Positions 7,579 through 15,392 of a DNA stretch of 42,308 bases are shown here, in pieces; positions within the stretch are counted from its first letter, which is position 1; each line of letters begins with the position of its first letter. Both the position numbers and the translations under genes were made by a program. The notes below the pieces were generated by a model. The model was given only the letters and a program-made list of their open reading frames with translations, did no database searches and was not told the DNA's origin. This DNA comes from Elusimicrobiota bacterium (GTDB lineage: Bacteria > Elusimicrobiota > Elusimicrobia > UBA1565 > UBA9628), in contig DMMY01000017.1 in the NCBI GenBank assembly GCA_003452935.1, positions 1 through 42,308 on the forward strand. Reading direction: 5' to 3'.

Positions 7579-7863
7579 CTAGCAGGCCGGAACCCAGAAC
7601 AGGTCGACGGCGAACCCGCAGCCTCGGCTGCGGCATAGCGCCTGGACAACTCCGTTGAGGAAGCGCAGCTCGGCGGGACCTCTGACTCGCTCGTGGCACC
7701 GAGGGCACTTGCCGCCGTGGAGGCTCACCCGCCGGGGATACGCGCCGGGCACTGGGTCGAGATCAATGGGGGTCAACGGCCGGGACGGTATGATGAGCCC
7801 CGGGACGCAACAATCCTTCTCCAAAACAGCCGGGCCGATAAAGCTTCCAGTTTCTAGTTTCAT
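7579..7863 (-). CDS. Small zinc-ribbon-like protein, unknown
   Basis: A 94-residue protein from the ATG at 7863. A longer in-frame start exists at 8010, but it would run into the cyclase remnant and lacks a ribosome site. A CPRC motif followed about 22 residues later by CRSRGC makes a plausible zinc ribbon in the C-terminal half. An extended -10-like TGTTATCCT sits immediately upstream, with TATCCT 6 nt from the ATG, so the mRNA may be leaderless. No family recognised and no informative neighbour. Confidence 0.5.
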   Translation of the reverse strand: MKLETGSFIGPAVLEKDCCVPGLIIPSRPLTPIDLDPVPGAYPRRVSLHGGKCPRCHERVRGPAELRFLNGVVQALCRSRGCGFAVDLFWVPAC

Positions 7864-7942
7864 ACTCCAAGGATAACAGAAGCCGCTTTCGTGCCGCTTA
7901 AGCCCGTCTAAAGAAGGGTTTAGATGAACAGGGGCGTCTGCT

Positions 7943-8490
7943 TTATATTGAAACGACGATTTCTTCCACGCGGACATGCTGAGAAACGCCGGAAAGACTT
8001 GCCACGCCATGATCTCTTAGCTCGAAGGCGTCTTTGAGCAATTTGGCGGTTTCAGGTCCGACTAATATTTGATCCGGTTTGGCGATCTCTTCCAAGCGTG
8101 AGGCGATGCTGACGGCATCTTCGATGACGGTGTATTCCGTCCGCTCGGCAGTCTCCAGGCAACCGGCCACCATCTCTCCCGTATTGATCCCCATCCCGAC
8201 CCGAGCGGGATCAGGCCCTTCTCTTGCCTGGCGCGAGCCAGCGATTCTATTGCCTGCATGGCTTTGACGGCGGCCCTGCTTGCGGCAATACCGTGATGGT
8301 CCAAGGGCGCGGGAGCGCCAAAAAGAGCCATCATGCCGTCCCCCATGAACTTGTTGAGTATCCCGCCCTCGGACTGTATGGCCTTGATGATACAGGAGAA
8401 AATTTTATTGAGCGCGGACACTGCTTGTTGCGGCGGGACTTTTCCCGCAAAAGGCGAGAAACTTCGAACATCCGCGAAGAGCACCGTCAA
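7943..8490 (-). pseudogene. Class III adenylate/guanylate cyclase domain, frameshifted from the upstream kinase and internally
   Basis: The N-part (8490 to about 8206) reads TVLFADVRSF and KFMGDGMMALFG, giving both metal-binding aspartates and the substrate lysine of class III nucleotidyl cyclases. The C-part (about 8205-7943), in another frame, continues with GINTGEMVAG and EDAVSIASRLE. The join at about 8200-8207 behaves like one missing base. At 8487-8490 the kinase stop TGA overlaps a TTG (TTGA), so the kinase and cyclase are also out of frame by what looks like one missing base. In the VNxAxR motif the transition-state Asn is Ser (VSIASR), although the Arg is kept. Two -1 shifts plus a catalytic substitution argue for decay; two assembly errors are the alternative. 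Confidence 0.75.
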
Positions 8491-9914
8491 GGACCTTCTG
8501 CTCTCCCGTCGCGGACGCTATTTGGATTTGCCAGCACGAAGCGCGCCACCTCCGGAGTGACAAACTGCCCGAAGGTTTCGCGCACGCGTTCCATCGTCGA
8601 GAGTTCGATGTAGGCCCGATCCAACTCGGCACGAAGAGCCTTTTCCCTGGCGAGTTCTTTGGAAAGGTTGCGTTTGTCCAGGCAACGCCGTGCGTCTGGC
8701 AGGCCGAGCCCGGACCGCTTGGCGCGGCCGGCCGCGGGCAGGGCCAGGATAAACTCGCTTCCTTTCCCATCCTCGCTGCGCACGGAGACCGAGCCGCCAT
8801 GCGACTCGGCGATGCGCCGAACGATGGCCAGCCCCAGCCCTAAGCCGCCCACCTGGCGGGTCAGGAACCCGGCAGCCTGGTAGAACCCGTCTCCCAGCTT
8901 TGGGAGGTTCTCCGCCGGGATGCCGATGCCCGTGTCGCGAAACGAGATCCGGGCCTCCTGCGCGCAAACCTCGCCGCGCACGGTGACGCTTCCGCCCGGG
9001 CGGTTGAAATAGATGGCGTTGAACAACAGGTGCTTCAAGGCGGTCTCCAGAAGGCCGGGGTCCGCCTGCAGGGTCGGAAATCGCTCGCTGAAGGAAACAT
9101 CGACCTTGAGTTCCTTCTCCTCCCAAAGGGGGCGGTAGCGGGCCACGAGCCCGGCGATGATCTCCGGCGCCCGCGCTGCCAAGCGCTTCGGCCGCGGGTT
9201 CCGGGTGCACATTCGGGAATAGAGGGACAGGTCATCCAGGAGTCCTCGCAGCCTGCCCAGATGCGCGCTCATCATCTTCCGGAACTTCTTGAGTTCCTCG
9301 GGCGTGGTCGCCTCGTTCTCGCAGGCCTCCTGGGCCATGAGCACGACGGCGAGCGGCGTGCGCAGCTCGTGGTGGAGCCGGTTCAGGAACGCCTCCTTGA
9401 GGCGTTCGAGCTTCTGCAGCTCCCCGTAAGCCGCCTCCAGCTCCCGGCGCAGGGCCTGCTCGCGGTCGAGCTCCGCGCAGAGCCGGCGCTTCTCGAGGCA
9501 GCGGGACACCGCGGCCTCGAGAACCTCAGGCGTGAACGGCTTGGCCAGGTAGTCGTAGGCGCCCTTCCTAAGCGTGGCAACAGCGCTTTCCAAGGTGGGA
9601 TAGGCGGTCATGATGATGACGTCCGTCGAGGGAGAGCGCGACTTGACCTCCCAGCAGAGGCGCACCCCGTCCACCTGCCCGGGCATGGAGATGTCCGTCA
9701 AGACCAAGTCGAAGCGTCCGCGTCCGAGCATGGCCAGGGCCGCTTCGCCGTTTTCCGCGCTCTGGACATCGCAGCCCAAGCCGCGCAGTATCCGGACGCA
9801 CAGATCGCGCACGGTCCCCTCGTCCTCCGCGACCATTATCCGGGCCGTTGGGAACCGCGGCAAAGGACGCATTGCCTCGTCGTCCGCCGCGACATCCATT
9901 TTATCCATGACCAT
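8487..9914 (-). CDS. REC-histidine kinase (N-terminal part of an ancestral REC-HK-cyclase fusion)
   Basis: 475 residues. An N-terminal receiver domain (about 26-140) has phosphoacceptor D74 (TDISMP), T in MTAY and K in LAKPF. A HisKA dimerisation domain has its H-box in HHELRTPL (H182), and an HATPase domain at about 290-400 shows N, DTGIGIP and GLGLGLAI boxes. A coiled coil (about 410-445) follows, then RETFGQFVTPEVARFVL, the standard linker ahead of a class III cyclase. The reading frame closes just before the cyclase core, so the protein probably once ended in a cyclase. The receiver at the N-terminus means it may be driven by another kinase. The start is an ATG with no clear ribosome site. 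It is divergent from the FlgO-like gene. Confidence 0.85.
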   Translation of the reverse strand: MVMDKMDVAADDEAMRPLPRFPTARIMVAEDEGTVRDLCVRILRGLGCDVQSAENGEAALAMLGRGRFDLVLTDISMPGQVDGVRLCWEVKSRSPSTDVIIMTAYPTLESAVATLRKGAYDYLAKPFTPEVLEAAVSRCLEKRRLCAELDREQALRRELEAAYGELQKLERLKEAFLNRLHHELRTPLAVVLMAQEACENEATTPEELKKFRKMMSAHLGRLRGLLDDLSLYSRMCTRNPRPKRLAARAPEIIAGLVARYRPLWEEKELKVDVSFSERFPTLQADPGLLETALKHLLFNAIYFNRPGGSVTVRGEVCAQEARISFRDTGIGIPAENLPKLGDGFYQAAGFLTRQVGGLGLGLAIVRRIAESHGGSVSVRSEDGKGSEFILALPAAGRAKRSGLGLPDARRCLDKRNLSKELAREKALRAELDRAYIELSTMERVRETFGQFVTPEVARFVLANPNSVRDGRAEGP

Positions 9915-9953
9915 AGTGTTGCAGGCCGGGCTGATGCGAAGGTTGCGGCGCGC

Positions 9954-10001
9954 TTAAGAGACTCTTAATCCGGATGAGCCTCGACTTAATGCCGGATTAA
10001 G
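9954..10001. promoter_or_regulatory. Overlapping inverted repeats in a divergent promoter region
   Basis: A 15-nt palindrome TTAAGAG-A-CTCTTAA (9954-9968) overlaps the left arm of a perfect 10-bp inverted repeat, CTTAATCCGG (9964-9973) and CCGGATTAAG (9992-10001), with an 18-nt spacer. There is no T-tract, so these are candidate operators between the kinase and the FlgO-like gene rather than terminators. Confidence 0.45.
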
Positions 10002-10033
10002 CCGCGCGTCAGGAAGGCATATCGCCCAAGGGC

Positions 10034-10039
10034 TAGACT
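10034..10039 (+). promoter_or_regulatory. Candidate leaderless -10 box of the FlgO-like gene
   Basis: TAGACT is followed by 6 nt and then an ATG at 10046, with no Shine-Dalgarno. This favours 10046 over the ATG at 10040 that directly abuts the box. Confidence 0.45.
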
Positions 10040-10045
10040 ATGGGC

Positions 10046-10987
10046 ATGGATGACATGATGACGACGGCGACGGAGAGTCTGCGGCAATCGGCCCACGACT
10101 GCGGCAATCGCCGCGCCCGCGTCCTGGGGGCCTTGGCCGCGGCCTTCTTCCTTTATGGCGCCGCCTCGGCCGGGGGCTTCAAGAGCATGGCCAAGGAGCT
10201 CTCCCGAGCGGCCCACGGCTCGGGCATCATCCGGGTCGCTGTCATCCCATTCGAGCCGGCCGACTCGAGCAGCCCCAAGGACGGCCGGGCCATCGCGGAG
10301 AAGCTCACCACCCAGCTCGTGCGGACGGGACGTGTTCAGACCGTGGAGCGCTCCCTCATCGGCAAGCTTTTGGACGAGCACAGCCTGGCCAAGACCGGCC
10401 TTATCGACCAAGGGACGCTCAAGAAGCTCGGCGCGGTCTTGTCAGTGGACGGCATCGTCAGCGGCAGCTTCGTGACCTTGGGGTCTCGGGTCCTCATCAA
10501 CGCCCGGCTCATCAACTTGGAGACCGGGCTCATCGTCGCGGCCTGCGAGAGGGAAGCGCCGCGAGAATGGTTCGATGGGCCGGGGCTGGTCTTTGTCCCG
10601 GCTCCGGAGATGACGGTGGAACCGCCGACGGACTTCTTCGTGGGTGTCCCCCGCTTTTTTTCCGATGACGCAGGCGCCTTTCGCGACTCGGTCGCTGAGG
10701 ATGACTGCGCCGGGGCGGCCGATCGCGTGGACCGGATGGAGAGCAATATCCTCGAGCTCAAGGCCCGCTACTGGGCCCTGCGGCTAAAGAAGGGTCTCTT
10801 GGCCAGGGACCTCAAGTACAACCCGGGCTCCATCATAACGGATCCGCAGCTCAAGAAGAAATTTTACGACCGGATGACATTTTGGTACCGCCAGGACGCT
10901 ATTCCGGCGCTGACCATAACCGAAGTGGGTCTCTTCGTGGCCATGGACAAGCGGGCGTTTGCCCTGCACCGGAGATGCGGGATATGA
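10046..10987 (+). CDS. FlgO/CsgG-like exported protein
   Basis: 313 residues. A basic N-region and a hydrophobic stretch (VLGALAAAFFLYGAASA) form a signal peptide. Residues about 60-170 contain the FlgO/CsgG-type core: IRVAVIPFEP, then GRAIAEKLTTQL, TVERSLIGKLLDEH, a GAVLSVDGIVSGS segment, and INARLINLETGLIV. In Vibrio, FlgO is an outer-membrane protein needed for flagellar stability, and CsgG-type relatives are secretion lipoproteins. The C-terminal 130 residues do not match that core and are unrecognised. No lipobox cysteine is evident. The next two genes resemble FlgP and FlgT, which supports the FlgO assignment. No flagellar structural gene is in the window, so a flagellar role is not shown. 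Confidence 0.7.
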   Translation: MDDMMTTATESLRQSAHDCGNRRARVLGALAAAFFLYGAASAGGFKSMAKELSRAAHGSGIIRVAVIPFEPADSSSPKDGRAIAEKLTTQLVRTGRVQTVERSLIGKLLDEHSLAKTGLIDQGTLKKLGAVLSVDGIVSGSFVTLGSRVLINARLINLETGLIVAACEREAPREWFDGPGLVFVPAPEMTVEPPTDFFVGVPRFFSDDAGAFRDSVAEDDCAGAADRVDRMESNILELKARYWALRLKKGLLARDLKYNPGSIITDPQLKKKFYDRMTFWYRQDAIPALTITEVGLFVAMDKRAFALHRRCGI

Positions 10988-11104
10988 GACTGCAAATCCC
11001 GCGCAACGGATAGGCTCAGCCGTTTCACCCTCGACCGGAGGCCGGAGCGGAGGATTTAACCGCGCCTTAAGCGGCGCGCGCAATGCTCGGATCGTAATCG
11101 AAGC

Positions 11105-11111
11105 AAGGAGG
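11105..11111 (+). promoter_or_regulatory. Strong ribosome binding site
   Basis: AAGGAGG ends 5 nt before the ATG at 11117. It contrasts with the SD-less start of the preceding FlgO-like gene. The 129-nt spacer (10988-11116) otherwise shows only a small GC-rich inverted repeat around 11061-11080. Confidence 0.7.
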
Positions 11112-11116
11112 CTGTC

Positions 11117-11557
11117 ATGGAGTACGGGAAATTCGCCGGCCTAGTCCTAGCCGTGCTGCTGACCGGATGCGGGGGCGTGACTTCCCGCGTCAGGCAAGGA
11201 CGTGTGCCCGCCACCCTGGACCAGACGCCGGAGCACCGCGACTATATAGAGGCCATCGGCATAGGCGCCTCGGACCCGGCCCTGCCCACCGAGACACAAC
11301 GCAAGTCCCTGGCGCGGGACGCCGCCATCGTGAAGGCTCAGTATGAACTCCTCTCCATGGTCAAGGGAGTGGAACTCTCCGGCGGCATCCGGGTGGAGCG
11401 GGCGCTGGAAAAGGATTCGAGCTTGGAGACCCGTATCCAAGAAGTCATTCGTGGCGCCGAGGTCCTCAAGTCCGAATTCACATCGGACAACGGCTGCGTG
11501 GTGACGCTGCGGCTGTCGAAAAAGAAGCTGGCCAGGCTCATGGGAGTAAAATTCTGA
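11117..11557 (+). CDS. FlgP/LPP20-like lipoprotein
   Basis: 146 residues. A signal peptide ends in a lipobox (LLTGC, Cys18), so the mature protein is probably lipid-anchored. The remainder resembles LPP20-type lipoproteins (FlgP): a conserved YIEAIGIGA strand, a long helix with ARDAAIVKAQYELLSMVKG, and a terminal VVTLRLSKKKL strand. FlgP forms part of the basal disk of polar flagella in Vibrio and Campylobacter. The gene has a strong SD and overlaps the FlgT-like gene by 1 nt (TGATG), so the two are translated together. Confidence 0.7.
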   Translation: MEYGKFAGLVLAVLLTGCGGVTSRVRQGRVPATLDQTPEHRDYIEAIGIGASDPALPTETQRKSLARDAAIVKAQYELLSMVKGVELSGGIRVERALEKDSSLETRIQEVIRGAEVLKSEFTSDNGCVVTLRLSKKKLARLMGVKF

Positions 11558-12342
11558 TGACCACCCTGCGGGCGGTCGTCCTGATTGGGGCCGCCGGACT
11601 GTGGGCCGGCTGCGCCGGTTTGCCCCCGGGGAGTTCTCGCGAAATACTTGTCGCGGCCGAGGGCTGGGCGCCCATTGACGCCAGGGATTCATCCGGGACC
11701 AGGCGCCGCGCCCTGGCCGACGCGCAGCGCAAGGCCGTTGAGCAGGTCTCGGGAACGGCGGTGGCTTCTCTGATCCACGTCCGGGATGCCATGACCGTGC
11801 GCCAGAAAGTGATCACTGAAGTCCGCGGCTTCGTGAGCCGCACCGACGTGCTCGATGAGAGGAAAGAAGGAGGCTTTTTCAAGATCCGCATCAGGGCCTT
11901 TATCCGTCCGGAAGAGCCGTCCCGGCCCGCGGGCCCTCTTCCGGCGGAGGCGCGCTTTGCCCTGACGGTCACGGGCTTGGGCCTCCGCGATGAAGACCTG
12001 GGCGCCGCGGCCGCGGCCGCGATCCGCAAGGAACTCTTGGCGCGGGGCTTCGACTTAAGCGATGACTCGACTGGGCCGGATTCCTGGCTGCTGCAAGGAG
12101 ATGCCGCCGCCGTCCCGATCCTTGATTCCCGGCTCGGGTCTTTCCATTCGGCGCGGGCGCAGGTCAGTCTGCGCGTCCTGGAACCCAAAACCCAGACCGT
12201 GGTTTGGGAGACCTCCCAGGAATCCTCAGCCCTGGGGTTGGACCCGAGAAGCGCGGCGCTCGCGGCCGCTCAGGCGGCCGGGGCGCTGGCAGGGCAACAT
12301 GCGACAGGTGAAGTCTTGGATGTCTTATGGAAACGGTTTTAA
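11557..12342 (+). CDS. FlgT-like lipoprotein
   Basis: 261 residues. A signal peptide with lipobox (LWAGC, about Cys19) indicates lipid anchoring. Residues about 30-125 follow the FlgT N-domain pattern: AEGWAPI, RRRALADAQRKAVEQVSGT, VRDAMTVRQKVI, VRGFVSRTDVLDE and FFKIRIRAFI. The C-terminal part (about 130-255) has an alternating beta/helix pattern of the kind seen in LptE- or TolB-like periplasmic domains, but I do not recognise it. FlgT in Vibrio assembles the H-ring. Here the order FlgO-FlgP-FlgT forms a compact cassette with no other motility gene. It is convergent with the MEDS kinase gene (about 43 nt between stops), with no clear terminator. Confidence 0.65.
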   Translation: MTTLRAVVLIGAAGLWAGCAGLPPGSSREILVAAEGWAPIDARDSSGTRRRALADAQRKAVEQVSGTAVASLIHVRDAMTVRQKVITEVRGFVSRTDVLDERKEGGFFKIRIRAFIRPEEPSRPAGPLPAEARFALTVTGLGLRDEDLGAAAAAAIRKELLARGFDLSDDSTGPDSWLLQGDAAAVPILDSRLGSFHSARAQVSLRVLEPKTQTVVWETSQESSALGLDPRSAALAAAQAAGALAGQHATGEVLDVLWKRF

Positions 12343-12385
12343 GAAGATGCTGGATTGATGTATGCAGCCGAAGCGGGGTGGGGCC

Positions 12386-14596
12386 TTACGCCAATGCTTC
12401 CTGCACCTTATCCAGCAAGGCCTTGGCGGTGAAAGGTTTTTGCAGGAAGCGGTTCTCGGGCCGGGACAGGATGTCGCGGATATCCGGATTATCGGTGTAG
12501 CCGGACATGTAGATGGCATCGAGCCGCGGCCTGTCCTTCATTAAATTGGCCGCCAGTTCCACCCCAGGCATGTCCGGCAGGACGATGTCCGTCAACACCA
12601 AGTCGAAATCCTTATCCGAATGCGCCAGGGCTTCCCGCGCGGACCCGGCCTCCAAGACCGCGTAACCCGCGCCATCGAGCATCTTGCGGGCCATCCGCCG
12701 CACGGTCACGTCGTCTTCGATCAATAGGATCGTGTAGCGGCCTTTTTCCACTCGCCGTTTTTCTTCTTCTTCTCCTTTTCCTTCCGGGGACGCGGCTGCG
12801 ACCGCCGGCAGGAAAATCTTGAAGGTAGCGCCCCGGCCAGGCTCGCTTTGGACGTCAATGAACCCGCAACTCTGCTTGACGATGCCGTAAACGGTGGCGA
12901 GGCCCAGACCCGTGCCCCTGCCGAGTTCCTTAGTGGTGAAGAATGGCTCGAAGGTGTGTTCCAGGACTTCCGAGTTCATGCCTGCGCCGGTGTCGCGCAC
13001 CGTTAGGAGGACATAGCGGCCCGGCGGCATCACGGCATCATGATTGAGGGAGCAAATTTCCGCGATGTCGACATTGTTTGTTTCGATGCCAAGATGTCCG
13101 CCCTTTGGCATGGCGTCACGCGCATTGAGCGCCAGGTTCATGACGACCTGCTCCATCTGCCCGGGATCCGCCTTGACCAGGGCCAAGTCCTTGGCGCAGC
13201 AGACCGTGAGGTTTACGTCCTCGCCGATGAGCCGCCGAAGAAGTTTCTCCATGTCCTTCAACCCGGCGTTGAGGTCAAGCACCTTAGGCTGCATGATCTG
13301 CTTGCGGCTGAATGCCAAGAGTTGCCTCGTTAGGTTGGCGGCGCGTTCGCCGGTGCTGCGTATCTGTTCCACTTCCGCGTGCCTAGGATCGTTTTTTGGG
13401 ATCTCGGTTAGGAGGAAGCTGCAGTTGCCGAGGATCACGGTCAGAAGGTTGTTAAAGTCATGGGCCACGCCTCCGGCCAGGCGCCCCACGACCTCCATCT
13501 TGTGGGAGTGCCGGAGTTGGGCCTGCATCTTCTCGCGCTCCTCCTCTGCCCGCTTGCGCTCGGTGATATCCCGGAATATGCCGAAGCTGCACTCCCGGTC
13601 ATCGATGGTAATGCTGCCCGCGCTGACATCGGCATAGAAGATCGTCCCGTCTTTCCTGAGGCAAGGAAGGGCATGCGCAAGAGTCTTGTCTCCGCGGGCC
13701 TGGGCGTTGAGCTCGGCTATGCCGGAGGGTAAAACGTCTTTTGGATGGATATCCGTCAGGCCCAGCATTTTCAATTCCTTCTCGCTATATCCAAGCAATC
13801 GACATATGGCGGGGTTCGCGTACCTGAACATCCTGGTTGCAAGGTCGGCGATCAGGATTCCATCGGTGCTGGCTTCAAAGAGCACGCGATATCTGGCATC
13901 GCTCTTGCATAGAGCCGCCTCGGTCTTCTTGCGGCCGCCATGGATATTGAGCCACGCGCCGCGACTTTTAATCAGAGCGAATTCATGAGTATCGAGCACC
14001 TCGATGATGTCGGGCAAGGCGCATTTCTCGAGAGAGTACGTGCAGGCAGCCATGATCCGGTGCTCCCCGATCATGCCATCCACCGTGCGCTCCTGATCCA
14101 GAAAGGCGCTCCAGTCTCGGCCCTGCAGCCAGGAAGTGTTGATGGTCAGGCGCAGACCGGCGTAGCCCTTAGCCAGCCCCCAGGCCTTCTTCTTGACCCA
14201 CCCGTTGATCACCGCATTCGCCTCGAAGCGTCCGGACTTGGCGGACCACTGCTCGTAGCCAAGGATTTCGATCTGTCCCCGCCGCCGGCGTTCCTCCAGG
14301 TCAGGCACGGCCTCGGACAGCGCTCGCTCGGCTTCCATGGACACCAAAGGAGCGGATGTAAGCCATAGGCACAATTCGTTGCTTTTCAGACCGGCCACAA
14401 AATAGGGCACCAGGATATCGAGAAGGTCCTCCTTGGATTCATAGAACTGGCAGAAGTGCGTGCCCCAAGGCAACGAGCCTAGGACTTCGGTCCCTGAATC
14501 ACGGAGGGAGTCTTTCACAACCGGCCACGGTTTGCCGCGGTTTTTTCTGCCGCAATCAGTCTCTGCTGAAGGAGTATTCTTTTTACCGGCTTCCAT
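12386..14596 (-). CDS. Hybrid histidine kinase: MEDS-PAS-HisKA-HATPase-REC
   Basis: 736 residues, no signal peptide or membrane helix, so cytosolic. Residues about 40-215 open with GTHFCQFYESKEDLLDILVP, typical of the MEDS sensory domain of DcmR-like regulators. A PAS domain follows (about 225-355). The H-box is VAHDFNNLL (H near 377) and the ATPase boxes are NLALNARDAM, DTGAGM and GTGLGLATVYG. A C-terminal receiver (about 615-735) carries D in TDIVLPDMPG and K in LQKPF. MEDS is thought to bind hydrocarbon derivatives, but no ligand is known here. A GGGAGG ribosome site precedes the ATG. It is the last gene of a minus-strand series, 61 nt after the OmpR-type regulator. Confidence 0.9.
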   Translation of the reverse strand: MEAGKKNTPSAETDCGRKNRGKPWPVVKDSLRDSGTEVLGSLPWGTHFCQFYESKEDLLDILVPYFVAGLKSNELCLWLTSAPLVSMEAERALSEAVPDLEERRRRGQIEILGYEQWSAKSGRFEANAVINGWVKKKAWGLAKGYAGLRLTINTSWLQGRDWSAFLDQERTVDGMIGEHRIMAACTYSLEKCALPDIIEVLDTHEFALIKSRGAWLNIHGGRKKTEAALCKSDARYRVLFEASTDGILIADLATRMFRYANPAICRLLGYSEKELKMLGLTDIHPKDVLPSGIAELNAQARGDKTLAHALPCLRKDGTIFYADVSAGSITIDDRECSFGIFRDITERKRAEEEREKMQAQLRHSHKMEVVGRLAGGVAHDFNNLLTVILGNCSFLLTEIPKNDPRHAEVEQIRSTGERAANLTRQLLAFSRKQIMQPKVLDLNAGLKDMEKLLRRLIGEDVNLTVCCAKDLALVKADPGQMEQVVMNLALNARDAMPKGGHLGIETNNVDIAEICSLNHDAVMPPGRYVLLTVRDTGAGMNSEVLEHTFEPFFTTKELGRGTGLGLATVYGIVKQSCGFIDVQSEPGRGATFKIFLPAVAAASPEGKGEEEEKRRVEKGRYTILLIEDDVTVRRMARKMLDGAGYAVLEAGSAREALAHSDKDFDLVLTDIVLPDMPGVELAANLMKDRPRLDAIYMSGYTDNPDIRDILSRPENRFLQKPFTAKALLDKVQEALA

Positions 14597-14657
14597 GACA
14601 CAGCCTCCCAGTTCGAAGAATCAAAGATCGCTCCTGATCCGATTTCCGAGACGCGGC

Positions 14658-15350
14658 TCAGCCATCGAATTTGTAACCGTGGCCGATCACGGCCACGAGA
14701 CGCTTGGCGAGCTTCGGGCCCAGCTTCTTGCGAAGGTGGCAGATATGGACCTCGACCGTGCCCGGGTCGTTGTAGTCGCCAGGGTCATAGCCCCAGACGG
14801 TTTCCAGAAGGTACGGGATGCTCAGAGCCCGGCCGGACTTGCTTAAGAGAGTCGTCAGCAGATCGAACTCCTTGCGCGTCATGGATACGCCCTTGCCGTT
14901 GACCTTGACCGTGCGTCCGGCCGGGTCGAGCTCGATGCCGAACCGTTTGAGCTTCTCCCCGGACTGCTCCGAAGTCTTATAGCGTCGCAGCACGGCCTGG
15001 ATGCGCGCCATCAGCACGGCCAAGGAGAAGGGCTTTAGCACGTAGTCATCCGCGCCTCCCTGGAAGCCCGCCAGGATTTCTTTCTCGTCGATGCGGGAGC
15101 CGGACATGATGATGACCGGGATGGCCCGGGTGGCGGCCTCCTTCTTTATGACCCGGCAGACGGCTGGGCCGTCCAGGCCGGGCATCTCGGCGTCCACCAG
15201 GATGATGTCGGGGCGGGATTCCCGGACCAACATGAGCGCTTCGGAGCCGTTATCCGTGACCACGCAGGACATTCCGCCGGCGGCCAGATAGCGCTTGACC
15301 ATCCCAAGGATGGCCCGGTCATCGTCAACGACTAAAGCTTTCAGCGTCAT
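14658..15350 (-). CDS. OmpR/PhoB-family response regulator
   Basis: 230 residues from the ATG at 15350, which has an AGAGG ribosome site; an upstream in-frame start at 15389 is less likely. The receiver domain has the acidic pair in VVDDD, phosphoacceptor D53 (LVDAEMPGLDG), S83 and K106 (LKPF). The C-terminal winged helix (about 130-230) shows RKEFDLL, VWGYD and VEVHICHLRKKLG, the OmpR DNA-binding pattern. It lies 42 nt after the RsbRD-type kinase on the same strand, so those two are the likely cognate pair; the hybrid kinase 61 nt further on may share the operon. Confidence 0.93.
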   Translation of the reverse strand: MTLKALVVDDDRAILGMVKRYLAAGGMSCVVTDNGSEALMLVRESRPDIILVDAEMPGLDGPAVCRVIKKEAATRAIPVIIMSGSRIDEKEILAGFQGGADDYVLKPFSLAVLMARIQAVLRRYKTSEQSGEKLKRFGIELDPAGRTVKVNGKGVSMTRKEFDLLTTLLSKSGRALSIPYLLETVWGYDPGDYNDPGTVEVHICHLRKKLGPKLAKRLVAVIGHGYKFDG

Positions 15351-15392
15351 GACACCTCTGCCTGCCAAGTACGGCCTTTTCAAGGCCACCCT

